Shown here: in pieces, positions 46,655 through 59,135 of the stretch
How positions within the stretch are numbered: position 1 is the stretch's first letter
How the letters are laid out: the number at the start of each line of letters is the position of its first letter
Origin: Clavulina sp. PMI_390
Lineage: Eukaryota > Basidiomycota > Agaricomycetes > Cantharellales > Hydnaceae
NCBI GenBank assembly: GCA_015039315.1
Contig: WIDE01000129.1
Location: 10,891-74,890 of the forward strand
DNA: 64,000 bases
Reading direction: 5' to 3'
Notes under the pieces: model-generated
Seen by the model: only the letters and a program-made list of their open reading frames with translations
The model's database searches: none
Told to the model about the DNA's origin: nothing
Made by a program: the position numbers and the translations under genes

Positions 46655-47346
46655 TGAAGAGAAAAGGTGGGAGGGTTTTATACTTGGTGGGTGGGGATGT
46701 GGTAGAGAGGAGCAGGCCTGGTGAAAGGTAAAGAGGGAAGAGGAGGATGGCGCACGATGGAAAGGTCACACTGTTTGGCCCGGACTGTGACCGCCGAGCG
46801 AATTGGGGCAATTCAGTTCTATGACTGAGATACCTGTGTCCCTCTCAAGCGAGGCCAAATTAGTGCCGGGAATACATCGTAATTACCATGCATATCTCTT
46901 ATAGTAGTCACTCTGCGCCAATCTTTTCCATCCTCACCGCGCAGCACGTCCTGCACCGCCTTTGGACACGGTTCGTGTCGAGTCTAACTGCGCGACCTTG
47001 TTCGTCCCTGTTACGTTCCCGTTCCCAAACTGCCCGCCGCCCGTTTCCATCCTGTTTTCCACGACCAACAACCAACAGGGGCAGGAAATCCCCCTAATAG
47101 TGTGTCGATCATTGACATTAGAGAATTCTTCTGGGCGCTGCAATCCCACTGGCTCTCCACAGCCGCATGTATCCATCACCTATCCCAAGAAACACCCTCC
47201 CTTCCCTCCCCAGTGACAGCCTCGACTCCTGCATTGGTTGAGCGGCAGAATATCATACAGGGTGTTTTCTGTTAAAGCGCCGGCATCGGCAAAACGAGCT
47301 AAAATCCGGCAAAGGGAGACGAAAAAAAAATGAAACAATTGTTCGA
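46655..47346. other. Intergenic region, no gene recognised
   Basis: Promoter of the Zn2Cys6 factor and 3' flank of Utp7. Open frames exist on both strands at 46934-47216 but resemble no family and lack splice or promoter support. Confidence 0.45.
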
Positions 47347-50300
47347 CTAGGCGTTCTTTCGGAAGCGATCTAGCGCTGATCGACGGCCGCCCGATGATGA
47401 ATCATCCTGACCATTCTGACTGCCAACTCCACCACTTTCCATCTCTTTACGCCGCTTTTCTTTTTGCGCCTCCACTTTCTGTCGCATTGCCACCTGCCAA
47501 AAGTGAGAAGAAGCATATCCGAAGCGAGGGTGCGTTAGCATGTGAGTAGCGCCAAAGTGCAGATCCGAGGGGCCAGAACGAAAGAAACGGATAAAGTGGG
47601 AGATGCGAGCAAATGGACCGATCCCGGACAGGAGGAAAGCAACAATGAAACAGCTACCAGCTGAGAGAAAAAAAATGAGTCCAATGCAGAAGGGCCGCAG
47701 CTCCATGGTGTGATGGAATGGGATTCATGCAGTCACGACACATAGGGCCGCAACCCGCGCACATCCGCATTCAAAGATAGATAGGCAAACAGGAGCACAG
47801 CCAGACAGGCGCGACCTCCTAGGTGGTATCTGGATGGCAGATGGCCCGGAGGTGGCGGTACAGGAGTCGCGTCGCAGCAAGCCACCATACCACAATATTA
47901 AGGCTGTGCTACTCGGGTTTCGCGAGCGGTCTATCCGCCCGCCGTACACTACCTCATTCACAATGTGGAGGTGGAGGCTCCGTACACCACTCAGGAGCCG
48001 TTTTGTATGCATAGAGTCCAACGGCTTGAAACAAAAAGAGACTCGCAGACAGGAGAAGAAGAAAGAAAAAATTATAACGCAATATTTGGTCAATAAACGT
48101 ACCGAGCTTGAATCAATCACGTTCTTTCTCTTTTTGCGTAGATACCTATGGAATGTAGCATGATGTCACGCATAATGGAAAGAGGAGAACTATGAGCGTC
48201 AATATCGTATAACGGCATCCCAAGAATAAGACCTCCTAAGTCGTTCCCCTTGACATGGCAGCGGTGCTAGAAACCAAGCAGTATTGCATCATTGTAGTGA
48301 CAGGTGCATGTTCTGCACCACTACTAGCAATCACTTGGAGTTCTCCGAGCCTCGGTAACGCAATCGACAGGAGGACGTGGAGCCCAGGAGAAGATAAGGT
48401 GAATGATTCAGGAAGCGTGGACGTACCGTTTCAAGCTAGAATTCTTGCCCCGCTGCTTCACAGTCCCAGCCTTCTTCTCCTTCTCGATCCTCCTATTCAC
48501 CTCGATAACGGGTTGATTACTCCTCGGCTCATCGTCATCATCACTGCTCGCAGACTCTCCATCATCAGACGGATCAGGAGCTTGCTCCGCAAGATCGGCT
48601 TTGCCGGATACTTTGAGCCGATCGAGCCGTGACAGCGTGCTGTAAGACGGAACAATTTTCTCTTTGACTTTTTCCTTTTTGGATGAAGATGCCGATGGTA
48701 CATTGTCTTCGTCGTCTTCGGCGAAAGCGGGCTCCAAGGCAGATGTCTGGGAGGCAAGACGACCGGCAAACTCATCGCTAAGTGTGATCAAGTCGGGTTG
48801 AATCTAGCCAAACGGTGAATCGGACTAGTCTTGAGCGCCACGCCAGCAGTGCTCGTGATACTAGCAGCGAGACACTTTACCTTGTCTAGCAACGCGCGGA
48901 CTTCGCGCTCCTGTCGACCCTTGGTATTTTCGAATGGATCAGCTTCCGCCGAATCGAATTGCGGCTCGCCGGCTCCAGGGACGAGGATGCTACTCAGTCC
49001 TTTCGTGTGGCCTGTGAAAGGCATAGAGCCGTCGTATTATCAACAAGGAGAGAAGAAGCAACGAAAGGAGCTGGGGGAAGCTTACCAATTGTTAGCACGT
49101 CAGTGTAAGGGCAGAACCGTAGCGAGGTGAGTGGCCGACTGGGGACAGGATGCGTCATATACACAGGAGGCATCCCTCGATGCTCATCTCTGATCGTTGG
49201 AGGAGTATACATCTGTGTGATTAGAAAGCATGCATCATTATGACCCAATAAGCATGCTGATAGTATCAATAACCAACCCTAGTTCGGGTGACCCAATAGA
49301 GTGTGATTACTCACATAGACGCTTCCACCCGAAGCCACCCCCAATATCCCTTTCTGGCTCCAATCAACCTCGATTCCTGTGTATGTGGTTCCCGTCCTCC
49401 CCATGCCTGCGCCTCCTCCCTGGCTCCTTGGAACCCACTCACGCACGCACCCTTTCCAATTTCGGCAGTCCCAAACTTTGACGCGTCCATCAACGCCAGC
49501 TGTAGCCATATATCGGCCGCCAGTTGAAGGATCGACAGAAATTGAGGACACGGGACCCATATGAGATAGGAGCGTTACGGGAGGGGTGGGCAGATTGGGG
49601 GTGTGTAGCGTGACAGTACCTTCATGACAACAGAGAGGCATGAAGCTGTTTATCCAAATCTGGTAAACATCCTACCAGGGAGACGGGCTTACCATTTTGA
49701 TGACCGAGGTAGATCACCGCATTGTGCATATTCTGGGCCATCGCGCGACATGCCCCTAGCTTCGTCCTTTGCTCGGCAACCATAGCGCCCGTCGAGGTAT
49801 CCGTATACTTCAGATACCCTGCATTTCCGACGCTCACTAGGAGCCAGTGATAGGGGAGGAATTCGAGGCGATTGACATCAACATGGGCGTTCAGGCGATG
49901 GAGTTCTACTCCATCCTGATCGTAAATGAAGACGTGCTGCTTTTGAGCAACAGCAACTTGGGCTTGATTGTGCAGATAGCTTCATTGATTGAATTTCAGA
50001 TTAAGGAGAGGAGGCAGTGACGGGCTGAGGAGGATAACGTACGTGATATCGCGGATGTTCTCCCGGAGCTGCAGCTCAAAATGCATCTTCCCGGCTTGCC
50101 AATCAAATGAAGCGACGTGCCCATGCTTCCCAGCAATGGCTAAGTGTCTTGAGTGCATATACTCGTGTCAGAAGCTATTCAGCATCACACAAAGCTATTG
50201 CAAACATACCTTCCATTTCGCGTATACCGGCTCCTGTATGGCCCCCCATCAAGCACCCATTCTCGTCGCTGGCTAGCGGACGCAACGCCAACATTCTTAA

Positions 50301-50760
50301 CAATTTCTTCCTGACCAACCCTCCATGTACGTTCCATCACATCCTCCGCAGCTATGAACCCTGCGTCAGCAGCTGTGACATTCAGCAAAAGGTCGCTAGT
50401 GTCCTTTGCGAGCGCTCGTGACTCTTTCGCATGGGAATCGAGTGAGTTTAGGTGGGCGCGGAGCTTCAAGTCTTTGATGTGTCGATTGGAAGCAGATTTG
50501 GATGCAGGGCCAGCAGCTGACGATCGTATGGAAGTAGACACAGAATGTAATGTAGGATCATCCTGTTCCTTCTTCTCTCTAGAACCGTTCTTTTGAGACT
50601 TCGATTTTGAGCCTGTTGAAGACGTTTCTCCTGCTTTCTTGAGTGATGATAGAGCGCCGGAAGAGGATGTGCCACCAAACTTGGAGCCTCCACTGTCTCG
50701 CGCACCGCGTTTCCTCTTCAACGGCGCAACACGGTTCGCAGTTGCTATGAGCGATTCCAT
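47347..50760 (-). CDS. UTP7: U3 snoRNP protein Utp7 (WDR46), SSU processome
   Basis: Nucleolar WD-repeat protein of the 90S pre-ribosome, needed for 18S rRNA processing. Nine exons (50210-50760, 50043-50147, 49693-49979, 49315-49619, 49086-49212, 48881-49011, 48427-48803, 48103-48145, 47347-47493) give 690 residues. The N terminus is Lys/Ser-rich with KRKRG. The WD propeller includes [60 protein letters not shown] and GVASGGSVY. The C-terminal BING4-type region follows: [19 protein letters not shown], then [18 protein letters not shown] with [20 protein letters not shown]. It ends with [13 protein letters not shown] and ALDRFRKNA. The last intron (47494-48102) is 609 nt, about ten times the others. 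Start chosen as the Met that opens the basic N-terminal exon. Confidence 0.92.
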
Positions 50761-51985
50761 CGTAGACCAGATTCCTTAGACTAGAGCCTGCCTCCAAGCA
50801 GGCAAATCGAAGTTCGTTCAAGTTTTCTAAAGTCTGGAGGTCGAAAAAGTGGATGTGCGGAACCGCCGGGATGTCCGGATCGTGAGAACGGTTTGCCAAA
50901 CCTTCCCGTCTAGAAAGTAAAAGCCTAATTTCCACCATAATAATCACAGTCTCCATGGCATAAGATCACTGAATAATTCTAAAGGGGTGACTAATTGGCC
51001 TAACAGTGTAAACATGAATATGCCGCTTTCAATGACGATCGGAATGGTCCTCATGAGAAGCTGTCCCTTTCTGCACGTTCATCTTTCACTTCACGGCACG
51101 GTCGATACGAGTTTCTTATTTGATGCGTCACAAATGAGCATAATATGCGATGCCTTGGCATTCTGTCGCGGGGCTATTAGTACTCCTGTGTTCCAAAGTC
51201 GATCATTCCACCTAAAGCGACCCTACGAGTCAGCCCCTAGCCCATTTGATCTCCTGAGTGGCTGTCAATGCTGTGAATAACCCCTTGAAACGAAATTGCT
51301 GCTCGTTACGACAGCCCTGCCGACAATAAGCTCTTCCAGCACTATTGATTCCCGAACCCTCTTTCCATCAAGTACCGATCGAACTTATCCCTTCGATCCT
51401 CGCAAATGCGGCCGGAAGCTTGCCGAAAAGTGTATAGAGGCTTTGCGAAGGCACGAGGCTCCAGGGATGGCAGTACGCCGGACTAATTCGCCCGGGGGTT
51501 GGTTCTCCTGCTCATACTTGCCTTCCTTGGCCCATCGTAACGCTACAGCTAAGTCAGGACCACGCGTTAGCACTACGTCAATCGACTCCACCGCTTTCCA
51601 GAGTGGGTCGGACGAATGATGGCCGATGACGAGCCTCAGAAAATCTCCGGGCGACTGAATCATCTAGTCTCAAGGTTGTCGCGCCACCCAGCCAAATTTC
51701 CCTATTGATCAACACGCCTCGCGAGCGTTCTATGCGTGCTGCTGACTACACTGTCTTCTATCTGCTCTCTGACGTTTGCTTCGTCAGCTATATTTTAACC
51801 GACCTCCACGGCTTGGTCAAGTGTTCACGCGGCATCAACCTTGGCCACTTTGTGTTCGCTGCGACGGGCCGGGCCGATCCCAGCGAGAAAATCGTCTCAT
51901 TGTCCGTTAGATCGGAGGGAGCGTCTCCGAGTCGTGGGGTCGTACATACATTGATTCCAGGTTACACTGACGATAGGTACATGAA
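50761..51985. other. Intergenic region with one unassigned open frame
   Basis: 1.2 kb between two minus-strand genes. A minus-strand frame at 51385-51663 (92 codons, from ATG just after a possible acceptor CTAG to TAA) has a balanced composition and could be an exon of an unknown gene. I find no partner exons or family match, so it is not called. Confidence 0.4.
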
Positions 51986-53723
51986 TCAAACCAACTCCTC
52001 CACAAATTTTCCCCAACGTTCAATCACCGGTTGAACCACACGATCCCATTCGTGCCCCTTAAGCCGCCCCTTTGGTATCCGTGCGAACGAGAAAATCTCT
52101 TTGTGCATCGCCCCACCTGCGAAACACCGGAACGTGGATCAGATTCATGTATTATGGAAAGAGGAGAGTAATTTTACTCACAATCAGGACATTTCTTTCT
52201 GACCAGCTTTTTTGCAGGAGTACGAGAAGATGATGAATCGTCAGAATCACTGGCTTTGGTGGAGGCCTTGGATGGGTTAAGGAACTCAGGGGTCATGTAG
52301 ACCTCGCTGATAACAAGGTCGGACAACTCAATGTGTATCAAACCTGTCAATCCATGGAGAGCCACGGATTTTTCATAGATCAGACACGCGACAAAGTAAG
52401 GGGGGAATTATGAGAGAAAAAAAAGTTGACATACGTTCCAGGCGATGGCAGAATTTACCCTTGTCCCCAGCCTGTACCCTCCCTCTGAGGAGACTGGGCC
52501 CTGCCCCATCATCGTCTATGATTTTTCCTGGCCACCAGCCGCGCAAAACTACCTCCTTAGAGCCGCATTGCTTGGCCCACTCATCAAGGCGTTTCACCAT
52601 GTTGACCGCCCTTCCCACTTTGAGATGGACTTCATTGGGCGTCCGAGGATCTCGAATCTCGTAGCAGTAGATGTATCCCGGTACATCTGCTGCAGAGGCA
52701 GGCTTTTCCATCTCCGTTCGTAGTGCAACTTTTGTATCTGCGGTGAGGTAGTCTGGAATCCAATCTATCGAATGTGGGAAAGAAAGACATCATGCGGTCA
52801 TCAAGCGGTAGCAATCGCTCAAGACCGGAGCACGGGGCGTACCATCGAATTCCACCCACTTATTTGGCGTCGCCCGTGAATAAAATCCGGAGGACGACAG
52901 AACATCCTTCAGATGTTGATGACAAAACCGCTGATGCAGTCCTTGGTGTCAGTAATATACGGCTACAGGATCGAGGTAATTATCGTACTTCAATGTCGCC
53001 ATCCTGAGCAGGTGTCGCCTGAGTATAGGGATGTGGCGACTTCACTGCTCGGGTGCATCGTTTGCCAGTCTTTGTGACTCCGCTACATTGTACTGCTCCA
53101 TCGTATGTGCGCGAGGGTGTTGTTGGAGAGGATGGCGGGACTGACGAGGCGCGTCCCCTTGGCGGGGTAGCTGGGGCGACCAGGTCATTACTAGGCCCAG
53201 GAGTTGAGGGGTCGCTCGTAGATGAGGTTGGTAGCACGCCGGGTTCGGATAGACGCCCCCTATTTGGCGGGGCATAATGTGGAAATGGGTTCAATAAGGC
53301 CGGTGAGTTTAGATAAGGAACAGAGGCTGCAGGGGGGCCTGGCGTATATCCAGGTCGCAAACTTGGAGGTGGATCGGACTGAGGGTGATATGTATTGGCT
53401 GGCCTGTCGTCAGGAATGGGAGAAACAGACGGAGCAGGCATCTGCATGGCAGAGGGGGGAGCAAATAAGTCATACGGATTTGGACGATCTGCCAAATGAG
53501 AGGGTCGGCGACGAGGGGGAAGGGGAGGAGCTGGGAGAGGTTTACCATCCGACGAGGTCGCAGACGGGCGCCAAAGTTGAGGCTCTGGCATCCCCACGGG
53601 GAGGGGACGATCGGAATACCCCTCATCACCTAGTTGGATGCCTCCTAGCTGGTTGGCAACATCATCGACTTGGGAAGGACGCGACCGATCGGCTGGGCGG
53701 CCTGGCGATCCAGCAGCTGACAT
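51986..53723 (-). CDS. Mug113/T5orf172 (GIY-YIG-like) domain protein
   Basis: Five exons, 52989-53723, 52843-52930, 52435-52764, 52182-52343 and 51986-52116, give 481 residues. The N-terminal ~210 residues are Pro/Ser-rich. A Cys/His cluster follows, CSGVTKTGKRC in exon 1 and RFCHQH at the start of exon 2, a likely zinc site. The core domain begins GYIYCYEIRDPRTPNEVHLKVGRA and continues NMVKRLDEWAKQCGSKE and LRGWWPG. This is the T5orf172/DUF1766 fold seen in S. pombe Mug113 and in phage T5orf172 proteins, related to GIY-YIG nucleases. YIYCYE corresponds to the GIY strand and the Arg of VGRAV to the GIY-YIG Arg. A second Cys pair (KKCPDCGG) lies near the C terminus. The molecular role is unknown. 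Confidence 0.82.
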
Positions 53724-54006
53724 GAGGCTCGGAAGACGTTTCAGAGATAAGGAGGAGGTATCGATCGATAAGCTTGGAAAGCGCGATGTCCCTCTAGCAG
53801 GTCAAAGATTTGGTTCCGTCAAGCGTGCCACCCTGTGTGGTGAGAGACGTCACAAATATTTGGTCTGTTGGAACCGCACAGCATGTAAATTGCAATTATC
53901 AAGTTGAATAGAGAACAACTCCGCCACAATAGCTGAATAAATGGGCACACACACACAAAGGCTCAAGCTATGTAGATTATAGTGCATTAATATCCAAGAA
54001 TAGAGC

Positions 54007-57000
54007 CTAATGCCCCGAAAACGCCAATAATTGCTTGTTGCTCAGGATGCTCCGCCGCAACTGGCCTTCAATCACCTCTTCGTCTCGCTGGGCCTCGGCC
54101 AGAGCAAGCTCCAGCTCTTGCACCGTCATCTTCCTTGAATTGTCGCCAACTTGGACGTTTCCAATAGCATCGAACCGTGCCAGCGCATCACCAGACCGAG
54201 GCAGCTGCCCTTGTTGATCCCAACCGCGGTCACTGAAGTACATAACCACCCGGACAGCGGCGGAATTCACGTCATGATGAAGTGACTCGAGCTTGAAGAG
54301 CTGGGTTTCCATCCAGCGGGCGCGTTTAGTCAAAGCGTCTGTCAGAGCATTGACGTCATCGCTACGAGGCTCGTATGCCGCCTCGGCAGCTGCAACACTT
54401 GCATCCAGCCCGTCCTCCTCCATGAACTCGCCCGAACGAATCATATCCTTGAGCATAGAATCAAGGGAGGCTGTATCGGTCCATTTTAAGCGAGGAAGGA
54501 GCCGCAGGAGATCTGAAATGGTCTGGCTCAACATCTCCAGCAGTTGCTGGAATGAAGATACAGCAGCGTCGATGGCTTCAACCGGCAAAGAGTTGACTGG
54601 TGCGCCATTGGACAACGCAGAAAGCGCTCGTACAAGGGATTCGTACCCCATATCAGGATCGCTGACATCAACACAGTCTTCATTGAAGAAAGCGACATTC
54701 TCTAGGTAGTAATCCTGGACAATCTGGGAAAGCGCAGAGAAACGAGCGATCGTTTCATCTAGACTGTTTGACTCTGACTCGGTCTCGCGCACGGGACTGG
54801 CCTGACGGGTTCCAGCCTGACTCGAGTCAGCAGCAACAGACTCGTCCGCTATGGAAGGCTCTGCAGTCTTGTTATTGTCCTTTTTCGGTTTAGGTCTGGC
54901 GATGGGTTTGTTCTTCTTGGTTTTGCGCGAGACGATGGCTTCTTGTTCTACCACAGGGAGGCTAGCATTGGGGACAATAGGCGAAGCTGCCTTTTGTTTC
55001 GCCTTCCGAGCTGCCGACTTACTGAGCGTCGGAGGGGTGGGTGGACTCGGCGGGACAGCAGATGCTGGAGCAGGAGGAGGAACCGATGCTGGAATAATGA
55101 CTCGCATAGATTGGGGTGAACGGGGTGAAGTGGCAGCCGCCGTGGGGGGTTTCCTGGCTTCTTGCTTCGAGGCGGCTTCCAATGTCTCGGCCGACGGCTT
55201 TGGTGGAAGTGGGATCATGGCTCGGGGCACAGGAAGAGGAGCTGACTGAGGAATGGGGATTGTGAGAGGAGGTTTGGAGTCATTTGGAGATGGAGCATTC
55301 AACTTGTTAGGTTGAAGATTAGGTAAGGTTAGAGGAGGTCGCTCCTTCGGAGCAATTGGTTTAGATGTAGGGAGAGAAGGGAAATCTGAATGGGAAAGGA
55401 CAGAGGGTGATGAAATTGAAGGAGAGTTGGGCTTGATTGTGTCGTCAACTGAGGATGACGCAGGGGTATCTGGAAAGAGCAAACAAATTGAGCGCAGAGT
55501 TCATGAGGGGATGGCAACCCAGAGGAGGTGGGAGCGGTATGACACATACATCGAAACGATGGTTCGCTCAGAAAGGGTAATAGCGCCCTTGAGAGGAAAA
55601 AGACTCGGTATCCGTCCCTAAACCTCCTCTGAGTAATAAAGATGACATACCATTGGTCGCAGCACTGGGGGAAACCAGAGGGACGTTATTCGATTGACGA
55701 CGTCCAAGGTTGGGCAGCGAATCCATGTTGCTGAGGCCGGGTGGTGGGGCTTGATTTGCGAACGCCATGGGAGGGGCCGTCATCCCTGGAGGCGGGCCAC
55801 TGATGAACGCAGCCTCCCGAAACTGAGGACCCATGCTCATCGAGGCAATGGCAGGATCATCAAAGTTCGCAAGCATCTGTTGTTGGTGGACTAGATGGAA
55901 GGGTCATTGTATTAGAAGGATAGATAAAGAAAGGGATTTGAGGGTACACACTGTGCATCAGATTGGACTCGGCGGTTCTATCACCTAGCAACAAGCCTCG
56001 TAGATCCATGGTCAAATCATTAAGGCCATGTGGCGCTACCTGCCCCTGATTGAATGAAAGGGACTGCGGAAGATTTGGACCAGCCGCCGATGCAAAGTGC
56101 TGCTGTGGTGACTGGTATTGAACGTGTGGACGCTCAGTTGGAAGCATCAAACCTGGAGGAGCCATAGGAACATTTCCGAACCCCCAAGACCCAGCGGGCT
56201 GCGATTGTAGAGGCGACCTTGAACCAGCTGTCTCTGATGGTCCAGCAAACATAGTAGCAACGGGGAGGGGAAGATTGTCATTATATCTCAGCGGGGAATT
56301 TGAAGCAGAGCCTCCAAAGGCTGAAACATTTGCGCTGTCTCTCCGTGCGAACCCAAACTTGGATCCCCGCCGGACTGGGTCCTCGTCTAGCGCGGAGGCA
56401 GAAGACGGAGCAGGGCTACCATCCCGATGTGAACCCTCTGCGAATGGATCGAAGGAGCCGGCATAGGAGAGACCTCTTGGCATTCGTGCGTCCACCTCGC
56501 CCACACTGGAAATAGGAGAGTTCGCAAAACTAGAAGACGGTCGTGGAGGGAATGTATGCCCAAAGTGAGGGTTAATAGGCGATGGCGCTGCACTCGAAAG
56601 AGCAGATGAGAAAGGATCGAAAAGGTTGGATTTGGTGGGACTTGATGTCATAATTTGGATGCCTTCCTCTTGAAGGCTTCGAGCAACCTTGGGGTCACTC
56701 GTGAGGTTAAAGGTGAAACTCCCATCCACGAGACTCGAGAGTGTCCTATCAAAGTCAGGGAAAGGGCTGACAATGACGGTATCAGATGGGTTCGAGGTTC
56801 TACGGTTGAGCATATCATCCATCAATGCGCGTGCCTGAGAAGACAATTGATACTGGTTGCTGCTGGGAAGAGAGGCAGGGGGTGGGCCCAGCCCTGGTGG
56901 TCCAGGCAGTTGTGGAGGAGGAGTGCTGATAGAAGGCAGGCTATCGGGCGCAGTCGACGCAGGGGATGGTGGTGGTAAGCTTTCTTGCTTAAGGTCTTGT

Positions 57001-58739
57001 ACACGCGCAGTAGTAGGGACAGGAGAAGCCTCTACATCAGTTGGAGTCGCAGTCGTGGACCTGGGAGGTGAGTCTTTCGCCGTTCGTACGGTGGTTACAG
57101 GTTTCTCCGCTGACTTCTGCTTGCGATGTCGAGTTGGACTGGTTGTCCGATCCGGCTTGCTGGAGCTAGTTGTCTGTAATGCAAGAGGAGTGGATGTCAC
57201 CTCTACGCTAGGCTTCGGAGGTAATGAGGATGGTGTGGAGGGTCTAGAGCTGCTAGGCAGGGACGAGGCGCTGCTAGGCGGTTTCCGGTCTGCGCGAGTC
57301 TTTGGTCCAGATGTAGGCGTTGACTCCAGCAAAGACTTCGAGGCTGTACCATTAGGTTTAGGACCACGACTTGAGGGTATCCTGGCGGTTCTCCCGTTAG
57401 TAGATGTCGAGGTCGCAAGAGGTGTTGTGGAGGCCGGAGTCATCACTGGAGTGCCTCCCTTCTGGCCCCATGAAGCAGATCGGGGAAGCGCGGGGGCTAC
57501 AACAGAGTCAGCATGTCGAAAGACGAAAGGAGGATGAAGGGCCCACCATCAGGTTCGTCAGTTTTGCTCCGTGACTGTACTATCCGTGATCTGCTCTCAG
57601 TGTCCTTCATCATATGTTTCCTGGCACGGCAATTAATAAGTAGGGGCCAGCAAAGCAGCTGATGGTGAGGGCATACAAGGTACTAAGGTCCTCCTTTGTG
57701 AATGAATCCTTGTCGTCTCCCCACTCATGTAGATCGCGACAGCCTGGGTTACTACAAGGGAGGTTGCGGAGGAAACTCATGCAGTATTTCGTAGTCCCAT
57801 AGCTAGCACGAACAACTTCGTTGCCGCCGCTAGGTGAGGCAGTGCCATCAACTGCAGCTATGGCACGGGCTGCATCTTCTCGACGTGCATAGGTTACATA
57901 TATTCCAAGAACAGGGGTGCCAGTAGTCGGGTCGACACGCTTATGCAAGAAGAGATGGTTGATTTTCCCATACTTCCCGAAGTACTCGGGGGACCGAAGC
58001 GCGGTCAGGACCTGATGACAAGAGAATGTTAGTAAGAGGTATATCAAAAATCACACAAGAAAACGAGGCGTACGTCGCTGCTAGCAAACTTAGAGCCCAT
58101 GCCAGTTACATAAACCAAGTTCCGCTGAACAATTCGCATGTTGGCTTCCCGACTACGGCCTAGCTGCTCCAGGTCCTTGCGTTCGCGTTCGCGTTGCTTC
58201 TTCTGCAACGTCAAACGTTTCTGGCTAAAAGATAGGAGGATGGAGCAATGAGCTGTTGTGAAGATTTCTTGAGCGCGAGGTGTTACTCACTCCTCTGAGC
58301 TGATGGGTTTGAACTGGACACCCTCATCTGTGTAAGGTCGTCGGCACGCGGGGCATCGACCATTCAAGTTCTCTTTGATATGATGCCAGCAGAATCTACA
58401 GATCTTTCAGAGTTCACATTAAAGGTTAGAAACTAGAGTTAGGCACTCGGGTCAAAGACACAGCTTACTTGATACCCGCAAGTGCACGGCTTGAAGTTGA
58501 TGTCAGAGAGGTCCATCTCCTCGAGACACAACGGACACTCATTATCCTCCTAATGGAAGCCGTATCAGACATTAGCTCGATGGGCGAATCGTGCACGAGG
58601 AGCGCACATTGTCGTCGTCACTCCAATACGCGTCTTGCACTCCAGCAAGAACGTGTGATTTGTTAGCAATAGTGTTGGCAGACGAGCCAGATGCAGAGGA
58701 ATGCATGGAATTGATCGCGAATGGCTTGCGATTCGACAT
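54007..58739 (-). CDS. NOT4: CCR4-NOT subunit Not4 (CNOT4), RING E3 ubiquitin ligase
   Basis: Nine exons (58608-58739, 58469-58549, 58292-58401, 58074-58224, 57677-58011, 57547-57620, 55952-57496, 55651-55890, 54007-55469) sum to 1,376 residues. A C4C4 RING (ECPLCLEEMDLSDINFKPC, CGYQICRFCWHHI, CPACRRPY) begins near residue 47. Next are a charged helix (KKQRERERKDLEQLGRSR) and an RRM (NLVYVTGMG, FGKYGKINHLFLHK, VYVTYARREDAARAI). A C3H1 finger (KYCMSFLRNLPCSNPGCRDLHEW) follows. This order is diagnostic of Not4, which ubiquitinates ribosomal and other targets and acts in co-translational mRNA decay. The remaining ~1,000 residues are Ser/Pro-rich and disordered, ending in a helical region (LEMLSQTISDLLRLLPRL, QELELALAEAQRDEEVIEGQLRR). 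The start Met is in the first exon before the RING. Confidence 0.93.
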
Positions 58740-59135
58740 GAGGTAGGTGGCGTAGGTAAAAGGGCTTCAACGGTCGTTGGGAGGAGGTTTGCGATCCAAG
58801 ATTTGGTAAGCTCAACGGATCACGTGACTGATTTAGGGAGAATGTTCAGACCACTGGCTGTTTTTGCGGTTGATCGCAGCACTATGTGAAAATTGGCTAA
58901 TAGCTCTCTAGTATGCTGTACAAAAACGCTCGGGCCCCATATCTTTTTCGTATTTCACTACAATGCTATGTCCCAACATTTTGACGTAGTTGAGGCCGCT
59001 GGCCCGATCAGCACGCAGCGTATGGCGAGATTGGCTATCTTTTGGGTAAAATCGATGGAAAATAGTACTAGGATTGAGCGCTACCAGAAGGAGAGAAAGG
59101 AGATAGCGTGGCGGGTAGGCGCAATATGTCAATCA
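58740..59135. other. Spacer between Not4 and PDCD5, nothing recognised
   Basis: About 400 bp between the start of Not4 (-) and the end of PDCD5 (-). It holds the Not4 promoter and the PDCD5 3' UTR. A plus-strand frame (58893-59192) overlaps the last PDCD5 exon and looks like chance. Confidence 0.5.

Noticed and set aside
47494..48102. Box C/D snoRNA in the long Utp7 intron
   Set aside because: A possible D box is visible, but no C box (RTGATGA) pairs with it on the coding strand.
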